Counted from the first letter of the stretch, positions 1 to 12,217 are shown. The stretch: DNA of 64,000 nucleotides from Trichomonas vaginalis G3 (GCF_026262505.1 NC_067204.1:4807797-4871796); one strand, 5' to 3'. Numbers and translations: made by a program. The notes: generated by a model not told the origin, from the letters alone.

Positions 1-3000
1 TTTATTATTTCATTCCATTCGTATTATCAATAATATTCGGAATTATCATGTTCATCAAGTTTTCACCATCGATATTCGGATTGATTTTCATATTGGTAAT
101 ACCTCCATTCATTGCAATATTCGCGATCATCAAATCATATTCCAAAAACGGCTATAAAATTACATGGGAAATGATTTTCGGGTTGATATTCTTCTATATT
201 GCATTAGTTATAACACCTTTTGTTTACTTATTTAAGCTCCCAACTTTATCATGGGTCGGAGCAGGATATTTATTCTCTTGGCCGCCAATATTAGTGTTCT
301 GCTTCTTAATAGTATGCAGACGCCGCCACATTAAAGATGTAAAATCGATGCATCCAGCAGAAGTCGGATCATTTGAAGACGAAAACGATACAGCCTTTGG
401 CAGTGACGATAAATTCAAGTGGTACGATATAATTATTTACTTAATCATCAGCATTGCCTGCGCTTTAATTTTTACATTCATTTTCTGGAAGAAAGAAGAA
501 AAAGCAGCATCATATGCAACGGCAATTATGTTCTTTGGCCTCGATATTCTCATTTTGGTCGTATATACATCAACAAAAAACAACATTTTGTCGATATCTT
601 TGGCAATTCTTGCTTTAGTACTTAAATCAGTTGCTGTCACCTTCACAAAGAACTACTGGTTCATCGGACATGGCATAATCTTCTTCTTTTTGATAATTGT
701 CACTTTTGCCAAATTAATATTTGATAATTGGAGTTTTTCGAAGTACGATTCCTATCAGATACGTTGTGAACAGATCATTGATAACTTAATCCTCATGAAC
801 CATGGCCAAAGATCAATCACAATTAAAGATTTGATTTTTGAGTACGTTGCCGTCGTAATTTTGATAATTGCTGCTATTGTTGATGGAGTATTGACAAGGA
901 ATTCCAACTTCCCGACGGTTTTGAATGGATTAAGTCAACAAAATTTGACATTAATTTTAGAAATCATCGCTGTTTGCATTGGTTTTGGTGCTGGAGGGTT
1001 ATTAATCGTATACCAACGCGAAGGACATGTAGGAAAGTCAGCTTATTCTCTTCTTGCCGTTTCAATTATTCTTGCTATTGCATTATCAGCTGGAGTGCCT
1101 TGTTTTTATGACGCAATAACATTACGTGCAACATTCTCACCATTATTCGTGTCTATTCTCTCTGCTTCTGTCATTTTAATTGTCTCTTTGATGAATTTAA
1201 GATTATCTTTAATTAATTCTTGTTCATCTACCTGCCAATCACAGGCATATGATATGGAAATCACAATGCTTGTCGCTTCTATCTTTTGGTTTGTTTCTAC
1301 ACCATTAATAATTATTTTACCATTTGTCATCAAAGGATGTGGATATTGGACAATGATATTGGCAGCTCTGTTGACAGGTATCATTTTCTACACGTATTTC
1401 TTCGTTGTTACGGTTAAATCAGACTTAATAAGTGGAGCCATTCTCCATCTCATTACTTCCATTGTATTATTCATTCTATTCGCTGTAGGTATCGGTTTCG
1501 TATCGAAATGGTACTACGGATTAGTTGCTGGCTTAATAATTTTATTTATTATCTGTTCTCTTTATGGAATTGCTTATCACATAAGCGAACAATGGATAAA
1601 TCCATTTATTCCATTCCTTTACATACTCATTCCTTCAGCAATCATCGCAATTGCAAGTTTAATTTATTTGATCCTCAAAGATGAGGTTGTTTTACCATGC
1701 GTTATATTATTTGCAGCCATTGCTGTATTCTTCGGAGCATTAACATATTGTTTCAAGCGAAAAGCTGATAAAATCAGCGTTGGAGCAATAATTTCTTTAA
1801 TTGTCATGACTATTTTACTTTTAGCTGATATTATATATCTCGGTGTTAAGCTAGACAAAGGTTTCTTGGCATTAACAGTAATTTGTCTCATTCTATTCGT
1901 TGTTTCCTTTGTTTTGACAATTATATTATTATTACAAGGAGCAACATTGACATATTCTTCTGTTTTCTATCCTGTTAGAGCATACTATGAAAACGAGTTG
2001 CATCCAACACCTTTAATTAACTTTGTTTTCGCATTTGATGAAGTTTTGCCACTTTTATGGGGAGTTTTCGCAAATGTTTTGTTCAATCATCCAGAATATG
2101 GATTTGCAGCTGCTTCCGTATCATTGGCCTTGATTCCATGCATTAATTTGCTTTTAATCGCAATATCAGATGGCAAAACCAATTTTACGGTCAAATATTC
2201 ACCGAACAGACTCCTTGAGGACACATTAAACACTGTACGTGGTATTGGCTCATTTAATGGCGCAGATGCAATAGATTTCGTTCTTGAAGAAATGTCTTCG
2301 CTAAAAGATTACACAGACATGAAGAACAAGGAGATCATGTACAAACAAGCCGAATACGATCAAGTGTGGATGTTCAAATCAAGGATTTCACAAGTTTCTG
2401 AAGTAGAATTTACTTATATCAGAAACTTCCTTTACCAGAAGTACGCAAGGATCAGTGATTTGAGTTACTTACTTCAGGACCAAAACTGGAGCGTAGACGA
2501 AAGAAAAGAGATCTTCCAAATTTATGATGAAGTCAAAAAGCAAGACGCCGCGGAAGAAGCCGCGCGTTTGTACTACGAACAGCTTGCCAATCAAGCGAGA
2601 CTCAGAATTCAAAACAGAAACCAACTTGAAAACGATGATCAAAATTCTCTTGCAAACATTCTCGGCGGAGAGTTATTACAAGCAGAGAATAATCTTAAGG
2701 ACCTCAAATCCCAAATCCGAAACAAAGAGGCCGAACGCTACAAGCGCCAGAAAGAATTAGAAATTGCCAAGCAGAAGTTGATCAACCAGAGAATAGAAGA
2801 GGACAGGAGAAGGCGCCAGGAAGAGGAAGAACTCAAGAAGACCAAAGACGCCCAAGAAAGAGAGCAGAGAAGACAAAGAGCACAAGAAAGAAAACGTCAA
2901 GAAGCAGAAAGAAGAAGGAGAGAAGACGAAGAAATGCAGAGGAAACAAGAAGAAGAAGACAGAAAGAGAAGAGAGGAAGAAGAAGCACTTAGAAAGCTCA

Positions 3001-4346
3001 AAGAGGAACAGGATAAACTTAAACAAATCAATAGATCAGCTTACACAAAAGCTGTTGCTAGTTTAGAAGCAAGAAACCAGAAATTCGAAGACCCCGCTTG
3101 GTATCCGAAGAAAACAAGACCAGAAAATACAAAGATCTGCTCACTTTTGAGTGAAGCAACATGGAACAGATTGGAACAAAACAATCCTAGTATCATTGAC
3201 CCTATAAACGGAGCAGCCTTCAAACAAGGAAACCTTGGTGATTGCTACTTAGTTGCTGCTTTGTCTGCTTTGGCAGAAGATCCGAAAATTATTGAAAAAA
3301 TTTTCGAAAAACCAATTGTAAACAAAGCAAACATTTCATGTGTAAACATCAATAGAATGGGTAAAGTAGACAAAGTCATTGTTGATTCTGTTGTTCCATG
3401 CAGACAACACTCAGGAAATCCTATTTTCGTTCATTTCGACAAACAAGAAAACGCTTATTGGCCGGCAATTATAGAAAAAGCTTTCGCTAAATATTTCGGA
3501 AGCTATTCAGCAATTGCTGGTGGATGTTCACACATCGCAATGTACTATTTAACAGGCTACTTCCCGTACATGATTGAGTTGAACACGAATGAAGGAAGAG
3601 AAGCTTTCCAAAACGGTTCTTTGTGGAAACAATTAATGGGATACAGAATGGACCACAACTTCATTTGTGCTGGTTCCAATCCAGGAAGTGATACACAGAA
3701 AGACAGTGACGGAATTGTATTAGGCCACGCGTACACAATCATGGGATTGAGGACATACAAGAACGAGTTGTTGCTCAAGGTCAGAAACACATGGGGAGAC
3801 ACAGAATGGACAGGACCATGGGGAAATAATGATCCAAGATGGAACGAACAAACAAGAAATATCCTTGGTTTGTCAACGAATAACGATGGTATCTTTATGA
3901 TGGCTTTGCAGGACTTCGTGAAACACTTCGATAGATTCTATCTCTGCTTGAGAACAGATAACAGATACCACTATACAATGAGAACTTCTTTCAAGGCTGG
4001 TTCTAAATACAAAGTTAATGATGGATCTGAATACTTGACACAGTGGAAATTGACGTTTTCAAAGCCAACGAATATGTATATTCTTTACGAGAAGAACGCT
4101 GTTGAAGGATTGCATCAACTCGTAATGAAGAAGTCTAAAGAGAAAGTGTCACATTTGTACCAAGGCGATAAATGTTTCCACGACGCTCCATTTAGAAACA
4201 TGGAAGTTTCTAGCTGGATTTACAATGTCACGGATATCGATGAACCTTGGTGGGTTGTTCCTTACGTCGTCGATGGACCTGTCGACTGCGATGTTTGTAT
4301 TCAAATATGGACAGATAACGAAATAGGATATGAAGAAGTTTTGTAA
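1..4346 (+). CDS. Multi-spanning membrane calpain-like cysteine peptidase (family C2), 5' end outside the window
   Basis: The reading frame is open from the first bases through an ATG at 48 to a TAA at 4344-4346, so the true start lies left of the window. Numbered from that ATG (1432 codons): residues 1 to about 700 are a long series of hydrophobic membrane segments; about 710-880 is soluble; about 884-1000 is a highly charged Arg/Glu coiled coil; then a CysPc protease core and a C-terminal C2-like domain. The catalytic triad is visible: Cys1066 in GNLGDCYL, His1227 in LGHAYTIMG and Asn1247 in VRNTWGD. Membrane region, juxtamembrane helix, CysPc and C2L is the layout of DEK1-type transmembrane calpains. 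It is probably a Ca2+-responsive protease facing the cytosol at a membrane. The stop reads TAAA, overlapping the poly(A) signal. Family assignment is firm; the DEK1 comparison is by architecture only. Confidence 0.9.
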   Translation, partial: YYFIPFVLSIIFGIIMFIKFSPSIFGLIFILVIPPFIAIFAIIKSYSKNGYKITWEMIFGLIFFYIALVITPFVYLFKLPTLSWVGAGYLFSWPPILVFCFLIVCRRRHIKDVKSMHPAEVGSFEDENDTAFGSDDKFKWYDIIIYLIISIACALIFTFIFWKKEEKAASYATAIMFFGLDILILVVYTSTKNNILSISLAILALVLKSVAVTFTKNYWFIGHGIIFFFLIIVTFAKLIFDNWSFSKYDSYQIRCEQIIDNLILMNHGQRSITIKDLIFEYVAVVILIIAAIVDGVLTRNSNFPTVLNGLSQQNLTLILEIIAVCIGFGAGGLLIVYQREGHVGKSAYSLLAVSIILAIALSAGVPCFYDAITLRATFSPLFVSILSASVILIVSLMNLRLSLINSCSSTCQSQAYDMEITMLVASIFWFVSTPLIIILPFVIKGCGYWTMILAALLTGIIFYTYFFVVTVKSDLISGAILHLITSIVLFILFAVGIGFVSKWYYGLVAGLIILFIICSLYGIAYHISEQWINPFIPFLYILIPSAIIAIASLIYLILKDEVVLPCVILFAAIAVFFGALTYCFKRKADKISVGAIISLIVMTILLLADIIYLGVKLDKGFLALTVICLILFVVSFVLTIILLLQGATLTYSSVFYPVRAYYENELHPTPLINFVFAFDEVLPLLWGVFANVLFNHPEYGFAAASVSLALIPCINLLLIAISDGKTNFTVKYSPNRLLEDTLNTVRGIGSFNGADAIDFVLEEMSSLKDYTDMKNKEIMYKQAEYDQVWMFKSRISQVSEVEFTYIRNFLYQKYARISDLSYLLQDQNWSVDERKEIFQIYDEVKKQDAAEEAARLYYEQLANQARLRIQNRNQLENDDQNSLANILGGELLQAENNLKDLKSQIRNKEAERYKRQKELEIAKQKLINQRIEEDRRRRQEEEELKKTKDAQEREQRRQRAQERKRQEAERRRREDEEMQRKQEEEDRKRREEEEALRKLKEEQDKLKQINRSAYTKAVASLEARNQKFEDPAWYPKKTRPENTKICSLLSEATWNRLEQNNPSIIDPINGAAFKQGNLGDCYLVAALSALAEDPKIIEKIFEKPIVNKANISCVNINRMGKVDKVIVDSVVPCRQHSGNPIFVHFDKQENAYWPAIIEKAFAKYFGSYSAIAGGCSHIAMYYLTGYFPYMIELNTNEGREAFQNGSLWKQLMGYRMDHNFICAGSNPGSDTQKDSDGIVLGHAYTIMGLRTYKNELLLKVRNTWGDTEWTGPWGNNDPRWNEQTRNILGLSTNNDGIFMMALQDFVKHFDRFYLCLRTDNRYHYTMRTSFKAGSKYKVNDGSEYLTQWKLTFSKPTNMYILYEKNAVEGLHQLVMKKSKEKVSHLYQGDKCFHDAPFRNMEVSSWIYNVTDIDEPWWVVPYVVDGPVDCDVCIQIWTDNEIGYEEVL

Positions 4347-4713
4347 AAAAAAATTATTATTATTTATGATAAATTATGAGTTTTTTTTTTAAATCACTTT
4401 CTGACATAATATAATTCAATACTTCAATAGACGGTATAATATTAAAATTCCAAGGAATATTTCACATGTAATTTCTGACAGCCAGACCCCTTTCAAATAT
4501 GGTAATTTTTTTAATGGAAAAATTTGGGTATTGTAATTGTTTCCAATATAACTAATCTTGCTAATCTTTTTTTCCCCTCGATATGGATATCTTTGATTTC
4601 TAAATTATACAATTTTCCCCACAATTTGTATCAATAAAAATTTTCTGTCAGTAAACTTTGACAACTTGATTGATCGAAAAGTGACAAATAAATTAGTTGG
4701 AAAAATTAATTAA
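4347..4713. other. Intergenic, AT-rich, no gene
   Basis: No coding frame seen. A GAAAAGTGAC motif at about 4676-4685 lies roughly 30 bases before the next ATG. Its reverse complement is the initiator-like core TCACTTTT, so if it acts here it does so in the opposite orientation. Confidence 0.5.
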
Positions 4714-5187
4714 ATGTCAGCTGAATCTCTTGATGGCTATATATACAAAGCAATATTTAAGCACGCCAGACTATCCACAGAGTTAAAAGAGCTAAAAGAA
4801 GCAAATATGAAAGTAAAAGAACAAATAAATGCATTCATCGTGCTAATTAATAAAGAATTTCAAACTTTCATAGATAATATAGCTAAACTACAATCATATA
4901 CGGATAAAATGATTGAAAAAAGTAATAGAATGGAGGAGGAAAAGAATGCTGAAGTAAATAATCTTAAAGTCGCCCTTGACAGGATCCAAATGTATCTTAA
5001 ACAAAAGTTAAAAGATAATAATCCCGAAAGATCAACCGAAATTGCAAAAATACAAGAAATATTTGAAAATATCGACAAAAATGCTGTTCAACAAATCATA
5101 CAAGCATTTAACGACAATGCATTTTTGTATGTTAGCAGTAAATCCGATACCAAAGTAGAAGAGTTGCCTTATGTCATTAATTCTTAA
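4714..5187 (+). CDS. Small coiled-coil protein, unknown function
   Basis: 157 codons from an ATG after an A-rich leader, ending in TAAA. I do not recognise a family. The protein is almost all helix-forming and charged. Residues about 15-105 show heptad-like spacing of Leu, Ile and Val, as in a coiled coil (ELKELKEAN, then LKVALDRIQMYLKQKL). There is no signal peptide or membrane segment. Size and composition would suit a small structural subunit of a cytoskeletal or tethering complex, but that is a guess. It is co-directional with the calpain, 367 bp away. The long open frame and distinct codon pattern support it as a real gene. Confidence 0.6.
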   Translation: MSAESLDGYIYKAIFKHARLSTELKELKEANMKVKEQINAFIVLINKEFQTFIDNIAKLQSYTDKMIEKSNRMEEEKNAEVNNLKVALDRIQMYLKQKLKDNNPERSTEIAKIQEIFENIDKNAVQQIIQAFNDNAFLYVSSKSDTKVEELPYVINS

Positions 5188-5294
5188 AAATTATATTCTT
5201 CAATTTTGTTTTTGTATACTTTATTATCAGAAATAAACTATTCTAGTGTTCTTATGACTACTTGATATTTTTAATGAACTAAAAGTGTTATGTG

Positions 5295-5514
5295 CTCTTT
5301 TGTTGGTCAAATTTCCGGAATCAGAAAGTGATTGCGAAACAATGTGTCATTCTGGGAGACATTCCCACTGTATATCTTGTAACCAACAAGAGTGCATAAC
5401 ACGCTCTTGTCGGTCAAGGTTCTGTAATTAGAATGCGATTGCGGCAGATTGTGCCATTCTGAGAGACTTGCAGTGGCAATGTCTCCATAAATAACACGTA
5501 CCGACCAACAAGAG
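5295..5514. mobile_element. Two adjacent small palindromic MITE units (CTCTTGTYGGTC family)
   Basis: Two head-to-tail units, 5295-5392 and 5404-5514. Each begins with a CTCTTGTCGGTC-like end (the first reads CTCTTTTGTTGGTC) and finishes with its inverse (ACCAACAAGAG). Both contain CATTCTGAGAGA or CATTCTGGGAGA. The same module recurs at 26.5 kb and 27.7-28.1 kb. No coding capacity. It abuts the left edge of the large tandem array. Confidence 0.6.
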
Positions 5515-5987
5515 TGAATATTAAAAAAAAGCAAATTTAATTTTTTTTTATTAAGATTGAATATTCTCTGTTTGTTTCAGAGCCATTTCCACGACATCCA
5601 ACACTCCTTGGTCAACAATTTCCTTAATTTTCCTTGAAGGCAAAAAAAAAAAGCAAATTTAATTTTTTTTATTAAGATTGAATATTCTCTGTTTGTTTCA
5701 GAGCCATTTCCACGACATCCAACACTCCTTGGTCAACAATTTCCTTAATTTTCCTTGAAGGCAAAAAAAAAGCAAATTTAATTTTTTTTATTAAGATTGA
5801 ATATTCTCTGTTTGTTTCAGAGCCATTTCCACGACATCCAACACTCCTTGATCGACAATTTCCTTAATTTTCCTTGAAGGCAAAAAAAAAGCAAATTTAA
5901 TTTTTTTTATTAAGATTGAATATTCTCTGTTTGTTTCAGAGCCATTTCCACGACATCCAACACTCCTTGATCGACAATTTCCTTAAT

Positions 5988-6279
5988 GAGGATGTTTTAT
6001 TGTCGTCTGGAAAAAGTGACAAAATTATTATTGTCGTCTAAAAAGGTGACAAATTATTATTGTCGTCTGGAAAAGTGACAAAATTATCATTGTCGTCTAA
6101 AAAATAGATTTTTCAAGCATGTTTCGGTACCTAAATAAAGGAAGAACATCAATTCCATCTATGTATATAGTATGCAAACACGCATGATATATGGAGTAGC
6201 TCTTTATCTGGCTAAAAATCCTATTATTTGAAAATTCGCATTGTCGTCTAAAACCGCCAGACGACAATAATAATACCCC
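5988..6279. mobile_element. Mutator-type MITE, array copy 1
   Basis: 292 bp, starting GAGGATGTTT and ending ATAATACCCC. It is flanked on both sides by the 9-bp direct repeat TTCCTTAAT, which occurs once in uninterrupted monomers, so this is a clean target-site duplication. The imperfect terminal inverted repeats share TTATTGTCGTCTGG. Subterminally, ATTGTCGTCT occurs four times at about 30-bp spacing on the left side, and near the right end it forms a hairpin with AGACGACAAT. A 9-bp duplication and G-rich ends fit Mutator-like (MULE) elements, which are known in T. vaginalis. Non-coding, so it would depend on a transposase elsewhere. Confidence 0.85.
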
Positions 6280-6648
6280 TTCCTTAATTTTCCTTGAAGG
6301 CAAAAAAAAAAGCAAATTTAATTTTTTTTATTAAGATTGAATATTCTCTGTTTGTTTCAGAGCCATTTCCACGACATCCAACACTCCTTGGTCAACAATT
6401 TCCTTAATTTTCCTTGAAGGCAAAAAAAAAAAGCAAATTTAATTTTTTTTATTAAGATTGAATATTCTCTGTTTGTTTCAGAGCCATTTCCACGACATCC
6501 AACACTCCTTGATCGACAATTTCCTTAATTTTCCTTGAAGGCAAAAAAAAAGCAAATTTAATTTTTTTTATTAAGATTGAATATTCTCTGTTTGTTTCAG
6601 AGCCATTTCCACGACATCCAACACTCCTTGATCGACAATTTCCTTAAT

Positions 6649-6939
6649 GAGGATGTTTTATTGTCGTCTGGAAAAAGTGACAAAATTATTATTGTCGTCT
6701 AAAAAGGTGACAAATTATTATTGTCGTCTGGAAAAGTGACAAAATTATCATTGTCGTCTAAAAAATAGATTTTTCAAGCATGTTTCGGTACCTAAATAAA
6801 GGAAGAACATCAATTCCATCTATGTATATAGTATGCAAACACGCATGATATATGGAGTAGCTCTTTATCTGGCTAAAATCCTATTATTTGAAAATTCGCA
6901 TTGTCGTCTAAAACCGCCAGACGACAATAATAATACCCC
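6649..6939. mobile_element. Mutator-type MITE, array copy 2
   Basis: 291 bp, one A fewer than copy 1 in the GGCTAAAATCC stretch. Same flanking TTCCTTAAT. Followed by four monomers before copy 3. Confidence 0.85.
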
Positions 6940-7427
6940 TTCCTTAATTTTCCTTGAAGGCAAAAAAAAGCAAATTTAATTTTTTTTATTAAGATTGAAT
7001 ATTCTCTGTTTGTTTCAGAGCCATTTCCACGACATCCAACACTCCTTGGTCAACAATTTCCTTAATTTTCCTTGAAGGCAAAAAAAAAAAAGCAAATTTA
7101 ATTTTTTTTATTAAGATTGAATATTCTCTGTTTGTTTCAGAGCCATTTCCACGACATCCAACACTCCTTGGTCAACAATTTCCTTAATTTTCCTTGAAGG
7201 CAAAAAAAAAAGCAAATTTAATTTTTTTTATTAAGATTGAATATTCTCTGTTTGTTTCAGAGCCATTTCCACGACATCCAACACTCCTTGATCGACAATT
7301 TCCTTAATTTTCCTTGAAGGCAAAAAAAAAGCAAATTTAATTTTTTTTATTAAGATTGAATATTCTCTGTTTGTTTCAGAGCCATTTCCACGACATCCAA
7401 CACTCCTTGATCGACAATTTCCTTAAT

Positions 7428-7719
7428 GAGGATGTTTTATTGTCGTCTGGAAAAAGTGACAAAATTATTATTGTCGTCTAAAAAGGTGACAAATTATTAT
7501 TGTCGTCTGGAAAAGTGACAAAATTATCATTGTCGTCTAAAAAATAGATTTTTCAAGCATGTTTCGGTACCTAAATAAAGGAAGAACATCAATTCCATCT
7601 ATGTATATAGTATGCAAACACGCATGATATATGGAGTAGCTCTTTATCTGGCTAAAAATCCTATTATTTGAAAATTCGCATTGTCGTCTAAAACCGCCAG
7701 ACGACAATAATAATACCCC
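7428..7719. mobile_element. Mutator-type MITE, array copy 3
   Basis: 292 bp with the same insertion point and duplication as copy 1. Followed by five monomers, of which the third (about 8000-8100) is irregular, with a short T-run and CTTTGGTCAACC. Confidence 0.85.
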
Positions 7720-8325
7720 TTCCTTAATTTTCCTTGAAGGCAAAAAAAAAAGCAAATTTAAATTTTTTTTTATTAAGATTGAATATTCTCTGTTTGTTTC
7801 AGAGCCATTTCCACGACATCCAACACTCCTTGATCGACAATTTCCTTAATTTTCCTTGAAGGCAAAAAAAAGCAAATTTAATTTTTTTTATTAAGATTGA
7901 ATATTCTCTGTTTGTTTCAGAGCCATTTCCACGACATCCAACACTCCTTGGTCAACAATTTCCTTAATTTTCCTTGAAGGCAAAAAAAAAGCAAATTTAA
8001 TTTTTTTAAGATTGAATATTCTCTGTTTGTTTCAGAGCCATTTCCACGACATCCAACACTCCTTTGGTCAACCAATTTCCTTAATTTTCCTTGAAGGCAA
8101 AAAAAAAGCAAATTTAATTTTTTTTTTATTAAGATTGAATATTCTCTGTTTGTTTCAGAGCCATTTCCACGACATCCAACACTCCTTGATCGACAATTTC
8201 CTTAATTTTCCTTGAAGGCAAAAAAAAAGCAAATTTAATTTTTTTTATTAAGATTGAATATTCTCTGTTTGTTTCAGAGCCATTTCCACGACATCCAACA
8301 CTCCTTGATCGACAATTTCCTTAAT

Positions 8326-8615
8326 GAGGATGTTTTATTGTCGTCTGGAAAAAGTGAAAATTATTATTGTCGTCTAAAAAGGTGACAAATTATTATTGTC
8401 GTCTGGAAAAGTGACAAAATTATCATTGTCGTCTAAAAAATAGATTTTTCAAGCATGTTTCGGTACCTAAATAAAGGAAGAACATCAATTCCATCTATGT
8501 ATATAGTATGCAAACACGCATGATATATGGAGTAGCTCTTTATCTGGCTAAAAATCCTATTATTTGAAAATTCGCATTGTCGTCTAAAACCGCCAGACGA
8601 CAATAATAATACCCC
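8326..8615. mobile_element. Mutator-type MITE, array copy 4
   Basis: 290 bp; two bases are lost in the first subterminal repeat (AGTGAAAATT in place of AGTGACAAAATT). Followed by four monomers. Confidence 0.85.
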
Positions 8616-9102
8616 TTCCTTAATTTTCCTTGAAGGCAAAAAAAAAGCAAATTTAATTTTTTTTATTAAGATTGAATATTCTCTGTTTGTTTCAGAGCCA
8701 TTTCCACGACATCCAACACTCCTTGGTCAACAATTTCCTTAATTTTCCTTGAAGGCAAAAAAAAAAAGCAAATTTAATTTTTTTTATTAAGATTGAATAT
8801 TCTCTGTTTGTTTCAGAGCCATTTCCACGACATCCAACACTCCTTGGTCAACAATTTCCTTAATTTTCCTTGAAGGCAAAAAAAAAGCAAATTTAATTTT
8901 TTTTATTAAGATTGAATATTCTCTGTTTGTTTCAGAGCCATTTCCACGACATCCAACACTCCTTGGTCAACAATTTCCTTAATTTTCCTTGAAGGCAAAA
9001 AAAAAGCAAATTTAATTTTTTTTATTAAGATTGAATATTCTCTGTTTGTTTCAGAGCCATTTCCACGACATCCAACACTCCTTGATCGACAATTTCCTTA
9101 AT

Positions 9103-9393
9103 GAGGATGTTTTATTGTCGTCTGGAAAAAGTGACAAAATTATTATTGTCGTCTAAAAAGGTGACAAATTATTATTGTCGTCTGGAAAAGTGACAAAATT
9201 ATCATTGTCGTCTAAAAAATAGATTTTTCAAGCATGTTTCGGTACCTAAATAAAGGAAGAACATCAATTCCATCTATGTATATAGTATGCAAACACGCAT
9301 GATATATGGAGTAGCTCTTTATCTGGCTAAAAATCCTATTATTTGAAAATTCGCATTGTCGTCTAAAACCGCCAGACGACAATAATAATACCC
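9103..9393. mobile_element. Mutator-type MITE, array copy 5
   Basis: 291 bp; the right terminus has CCC instead of CCCC. Followed by six monomers. Confidence 0.85.
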
Positions 9394-10118
9394 TTCCTTA
9401 ATTTTCCTTGAAGGCAAAAAAAAAGCAAATTTAATTTTTTTTATTAAGATTGAATATTCTCTGTTTGTTTCAGAGCCATTTCCACGACATCCAACACTCC
9501 TTGGTCAACAATTTCCTTAATTTTCCTTGAAGGCAAAAAAAAAGCAAATTTAATTTTTTTTATTAAGATTGAATATTCTCTGTTTGTTTCAGAGCCATTT
9601 CCACGACATCCAACACTCCTTGGTCAACAATTTCCTTAATTTTCCTTGAAGGCAAAAAAAAAAAGCAAATTTAATTTTTTTTATTAAGATTGAATATTCT
9701 CTGTTTGTTTCAGAGCCATTTCCACGACATCCAACACTCCTTGGTCAACAATTTCCTTAATTTTCCTTGAAGGCAAAAAAAAAGCAAATTTAATTTTTTT
9801 TATTAAGATTGAATATTCTCTGTTTGTTTCAGAGCCATTTCCACGACATCCAACACTCCTTGATCGACAATTTCCTTAATTTTCCTTGAAGGCAAAAAAA
9901 AAGCAAATTTAATTTTTTTTATTAAGATTGAATATTCTCTGTTTGTTTCAGAGCCATTTCCACGACATCCAACACTCCTTGATCGACAATTTCCTTAATT
10001 TTCCTTGAAGGCAAAAAAAAAGCAAATTTAATTTTTTTTATTAAGATTGAATATTCTCTGTTTGTTTCAGAGCCATTTCCACGACATCCAACACTCCTTG
10101 ATCGACAATTTCCTTAAT

Positions 10119-10410
10119 GAGGATGTTTTATTGTCGTCTGGAAAAAGTGACAAAATTATTATTGTCGTCTAAAAAGGTGACAAATTATTATTGTCGTCTG
10201 GAAAAGTGACAAAATTATCATTGTCGTCTAAAAAATAGATTTTTCAAGCATGTTTCGGTACCTAAATAAAGGAAGAACATCAATTCCATCTATGTATATA
10301 GTATGCAAACACGCATGATATATGGAGTAGCTCTTTATCTGGCTAAAAATCCTATTATTTGAAAATTCGCATTGTCGTCTAAAACCGCCAGACGACAATA
10401 ATAATACCCC
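10119..10410. mobile_element. Mutator-type MITE, array copy 6
   Basis: 292 bp, full length, same insertion point. Followed by five monomers. Confidence 0.85.
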
Positions 10411-11018
10411 TTCCTTAATTTTCCTTGAAGGCAAAAAAAAAAGCAAATTTAATTTTTTTTTATTAAGATTGAATATTCTCTGTTTGTTTCAGAGCCATTT
10501 CCACGACATCCAACACTCCTTGGTCAACAATTTCCTTAATTTTCCTTGAAGGCAAAAAAAAAAAGCAAATTTAATTTTTTTTATTAAGATTGAATATTCT
10601 CTGTTTGTTTCAGAGCCATTTCCACGACATCCAACACTCCTTGGTCAACAATTTCCTTAATTTTCCTTGAAGGCAAAAAAAAAGCAAATTTAATTTTTTT
10701 TATTAAGATTGAATATTCTCTGTTTGTTTCAGAGCCATTTCCACGACATCCAACACTCCTTGATCGACAATTTCCTTAATTTTCCTTGAAGGCAAAAAAA
10801 AAGCAAATTTAATTTTTTTTATTAAGATTGAATATTCTCTGTTTGTTTCAGAGCCATTTCCACGACATCCAACACTCCTTGATCGACAATTTCCTTAATT
10901 TTCCTTGAAGGCAAAAAAAAAGCAAATTTAATTTTTTTTATTAAGATTGAATATTCTCTGTTTGTTTCAGAGCCATTTCCACGACATCCAACACTCCTTG
11001 ATCGACAATTTCCTTAAT

Positions 11019-11309
11019 GAGGATGTTTTATTGTCGTCTGGAAAAAGTGACAAAATTATTATTGTCGTCTAAAAAGGTGACAAATTATTATTGTCGTCTG
11101 GAAAAGTGACAAAATTATCATTGTCGTCTAAAAAATAGATTTTTCAAGCATGTTTCGGTACCTAAATAAAGGAAAACATCAATTCCATCTATGTATATAG
11201 TATGCAAACACGCATGATATATGGAGTAGCTCTTTATCTGGCTAAAAATCCTATTATTTGAAAATTCGCATTGTCGTCTAAAACCGCCAGACGACAATAA
11301 TAATACCCC
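11019..11309. mobile_element. Mutator-type MITE, array copy 7
   Basis: 291 bp; GGAAAACATC replaces GGAAGAACATC. Followed by only two monomers, the shortest block in the array. Confidence 0.85.
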
Positions 11310-11557
11310 TTCCTTAATTTTCCTTGAAGGCAAAAAAAAAAGCAAATTTAATTTTTTTTATTAAGATTGAATATTCTCTGTTTGTTTCAGAGCCATTTCC
11401 ACGACATCCAACACTCCTTGATCGACAATTTCCTTAATTTTCCTTGAAGGCAAAAAAAAAGCAAATTTAATTTTTTTTATTAAGATTGAATATTCTCTGT
11501 TTGTTTCAGAGCCATTTCCACGACATCCAACACTCCTTGATCGACAATTTCCTTAAT

Positions 11558-11849
11558 GAGGATGTTTTATTGTCGTCTGGAAAAAGTGACAAAATTATTA
11601 TTGTCGTCTAAAAAGGTGACAAATTATTATTGTCGTCTGGAAAAGTGACAAAATTATCATTGTCGTCTAAAAAATAGATTTTTCAAGCATGTTTCGGTAC
11701 CTAAATAAAGGAAGAACATCAATTCCATCTATGTATATAGTATGCAAACACGCATGATATATGGAGTAGCTCTTTATCTGGCTAAAAATCCTATTATTTG
11801 AAAATTCGCATTGTCGTCTAAAACCGCCAGACGACAATAATAATACCCC
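11558..11849. mobile_element. Mutator-type MITE, array copy 8
   Basis: 292 bp, same insertion point. Followed by three monomers. Confidence 0.85.
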
Positions 11850-12217
11850 TTCCTTAATTTTCCTTGAAGGCAAAAAAAAAAGCAAATTTAATTTTTTTTA
11901 TTAAGATTGAATATTCTCTGTTTGTTTCAGAGCCATTTCCACGACATCCAACACTCCTTGGTCAACAATTTCCTTAATTTTCCTTGAAGGCAAAAAAAAA
12001 AGCAAATTTAATTTTTTTTATTAAGATTGAATATTCTCTGTTTGTTTCAGAGCCATTTCCACGACATCCAACACTCCTTGATCGACAATTTCCTTAATTT
12101 TCCTTGAAGGCAAAAAAAAAGCAAATTTAATTTTTTTTATTAAGATTGAATATTCTCTGTTTGTTTCAGAGCCATTTCCACGACATCCAACACTCCTTGA
12201 TCGACAATTTCCTTAAT

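Noticed and set aside
2524..3026. Frames on both strands inside the calpain coiled-coil segment
   Set aside because: They are shadows of the purine-rich Glu/Arg/Lys codons of the calpain gene.
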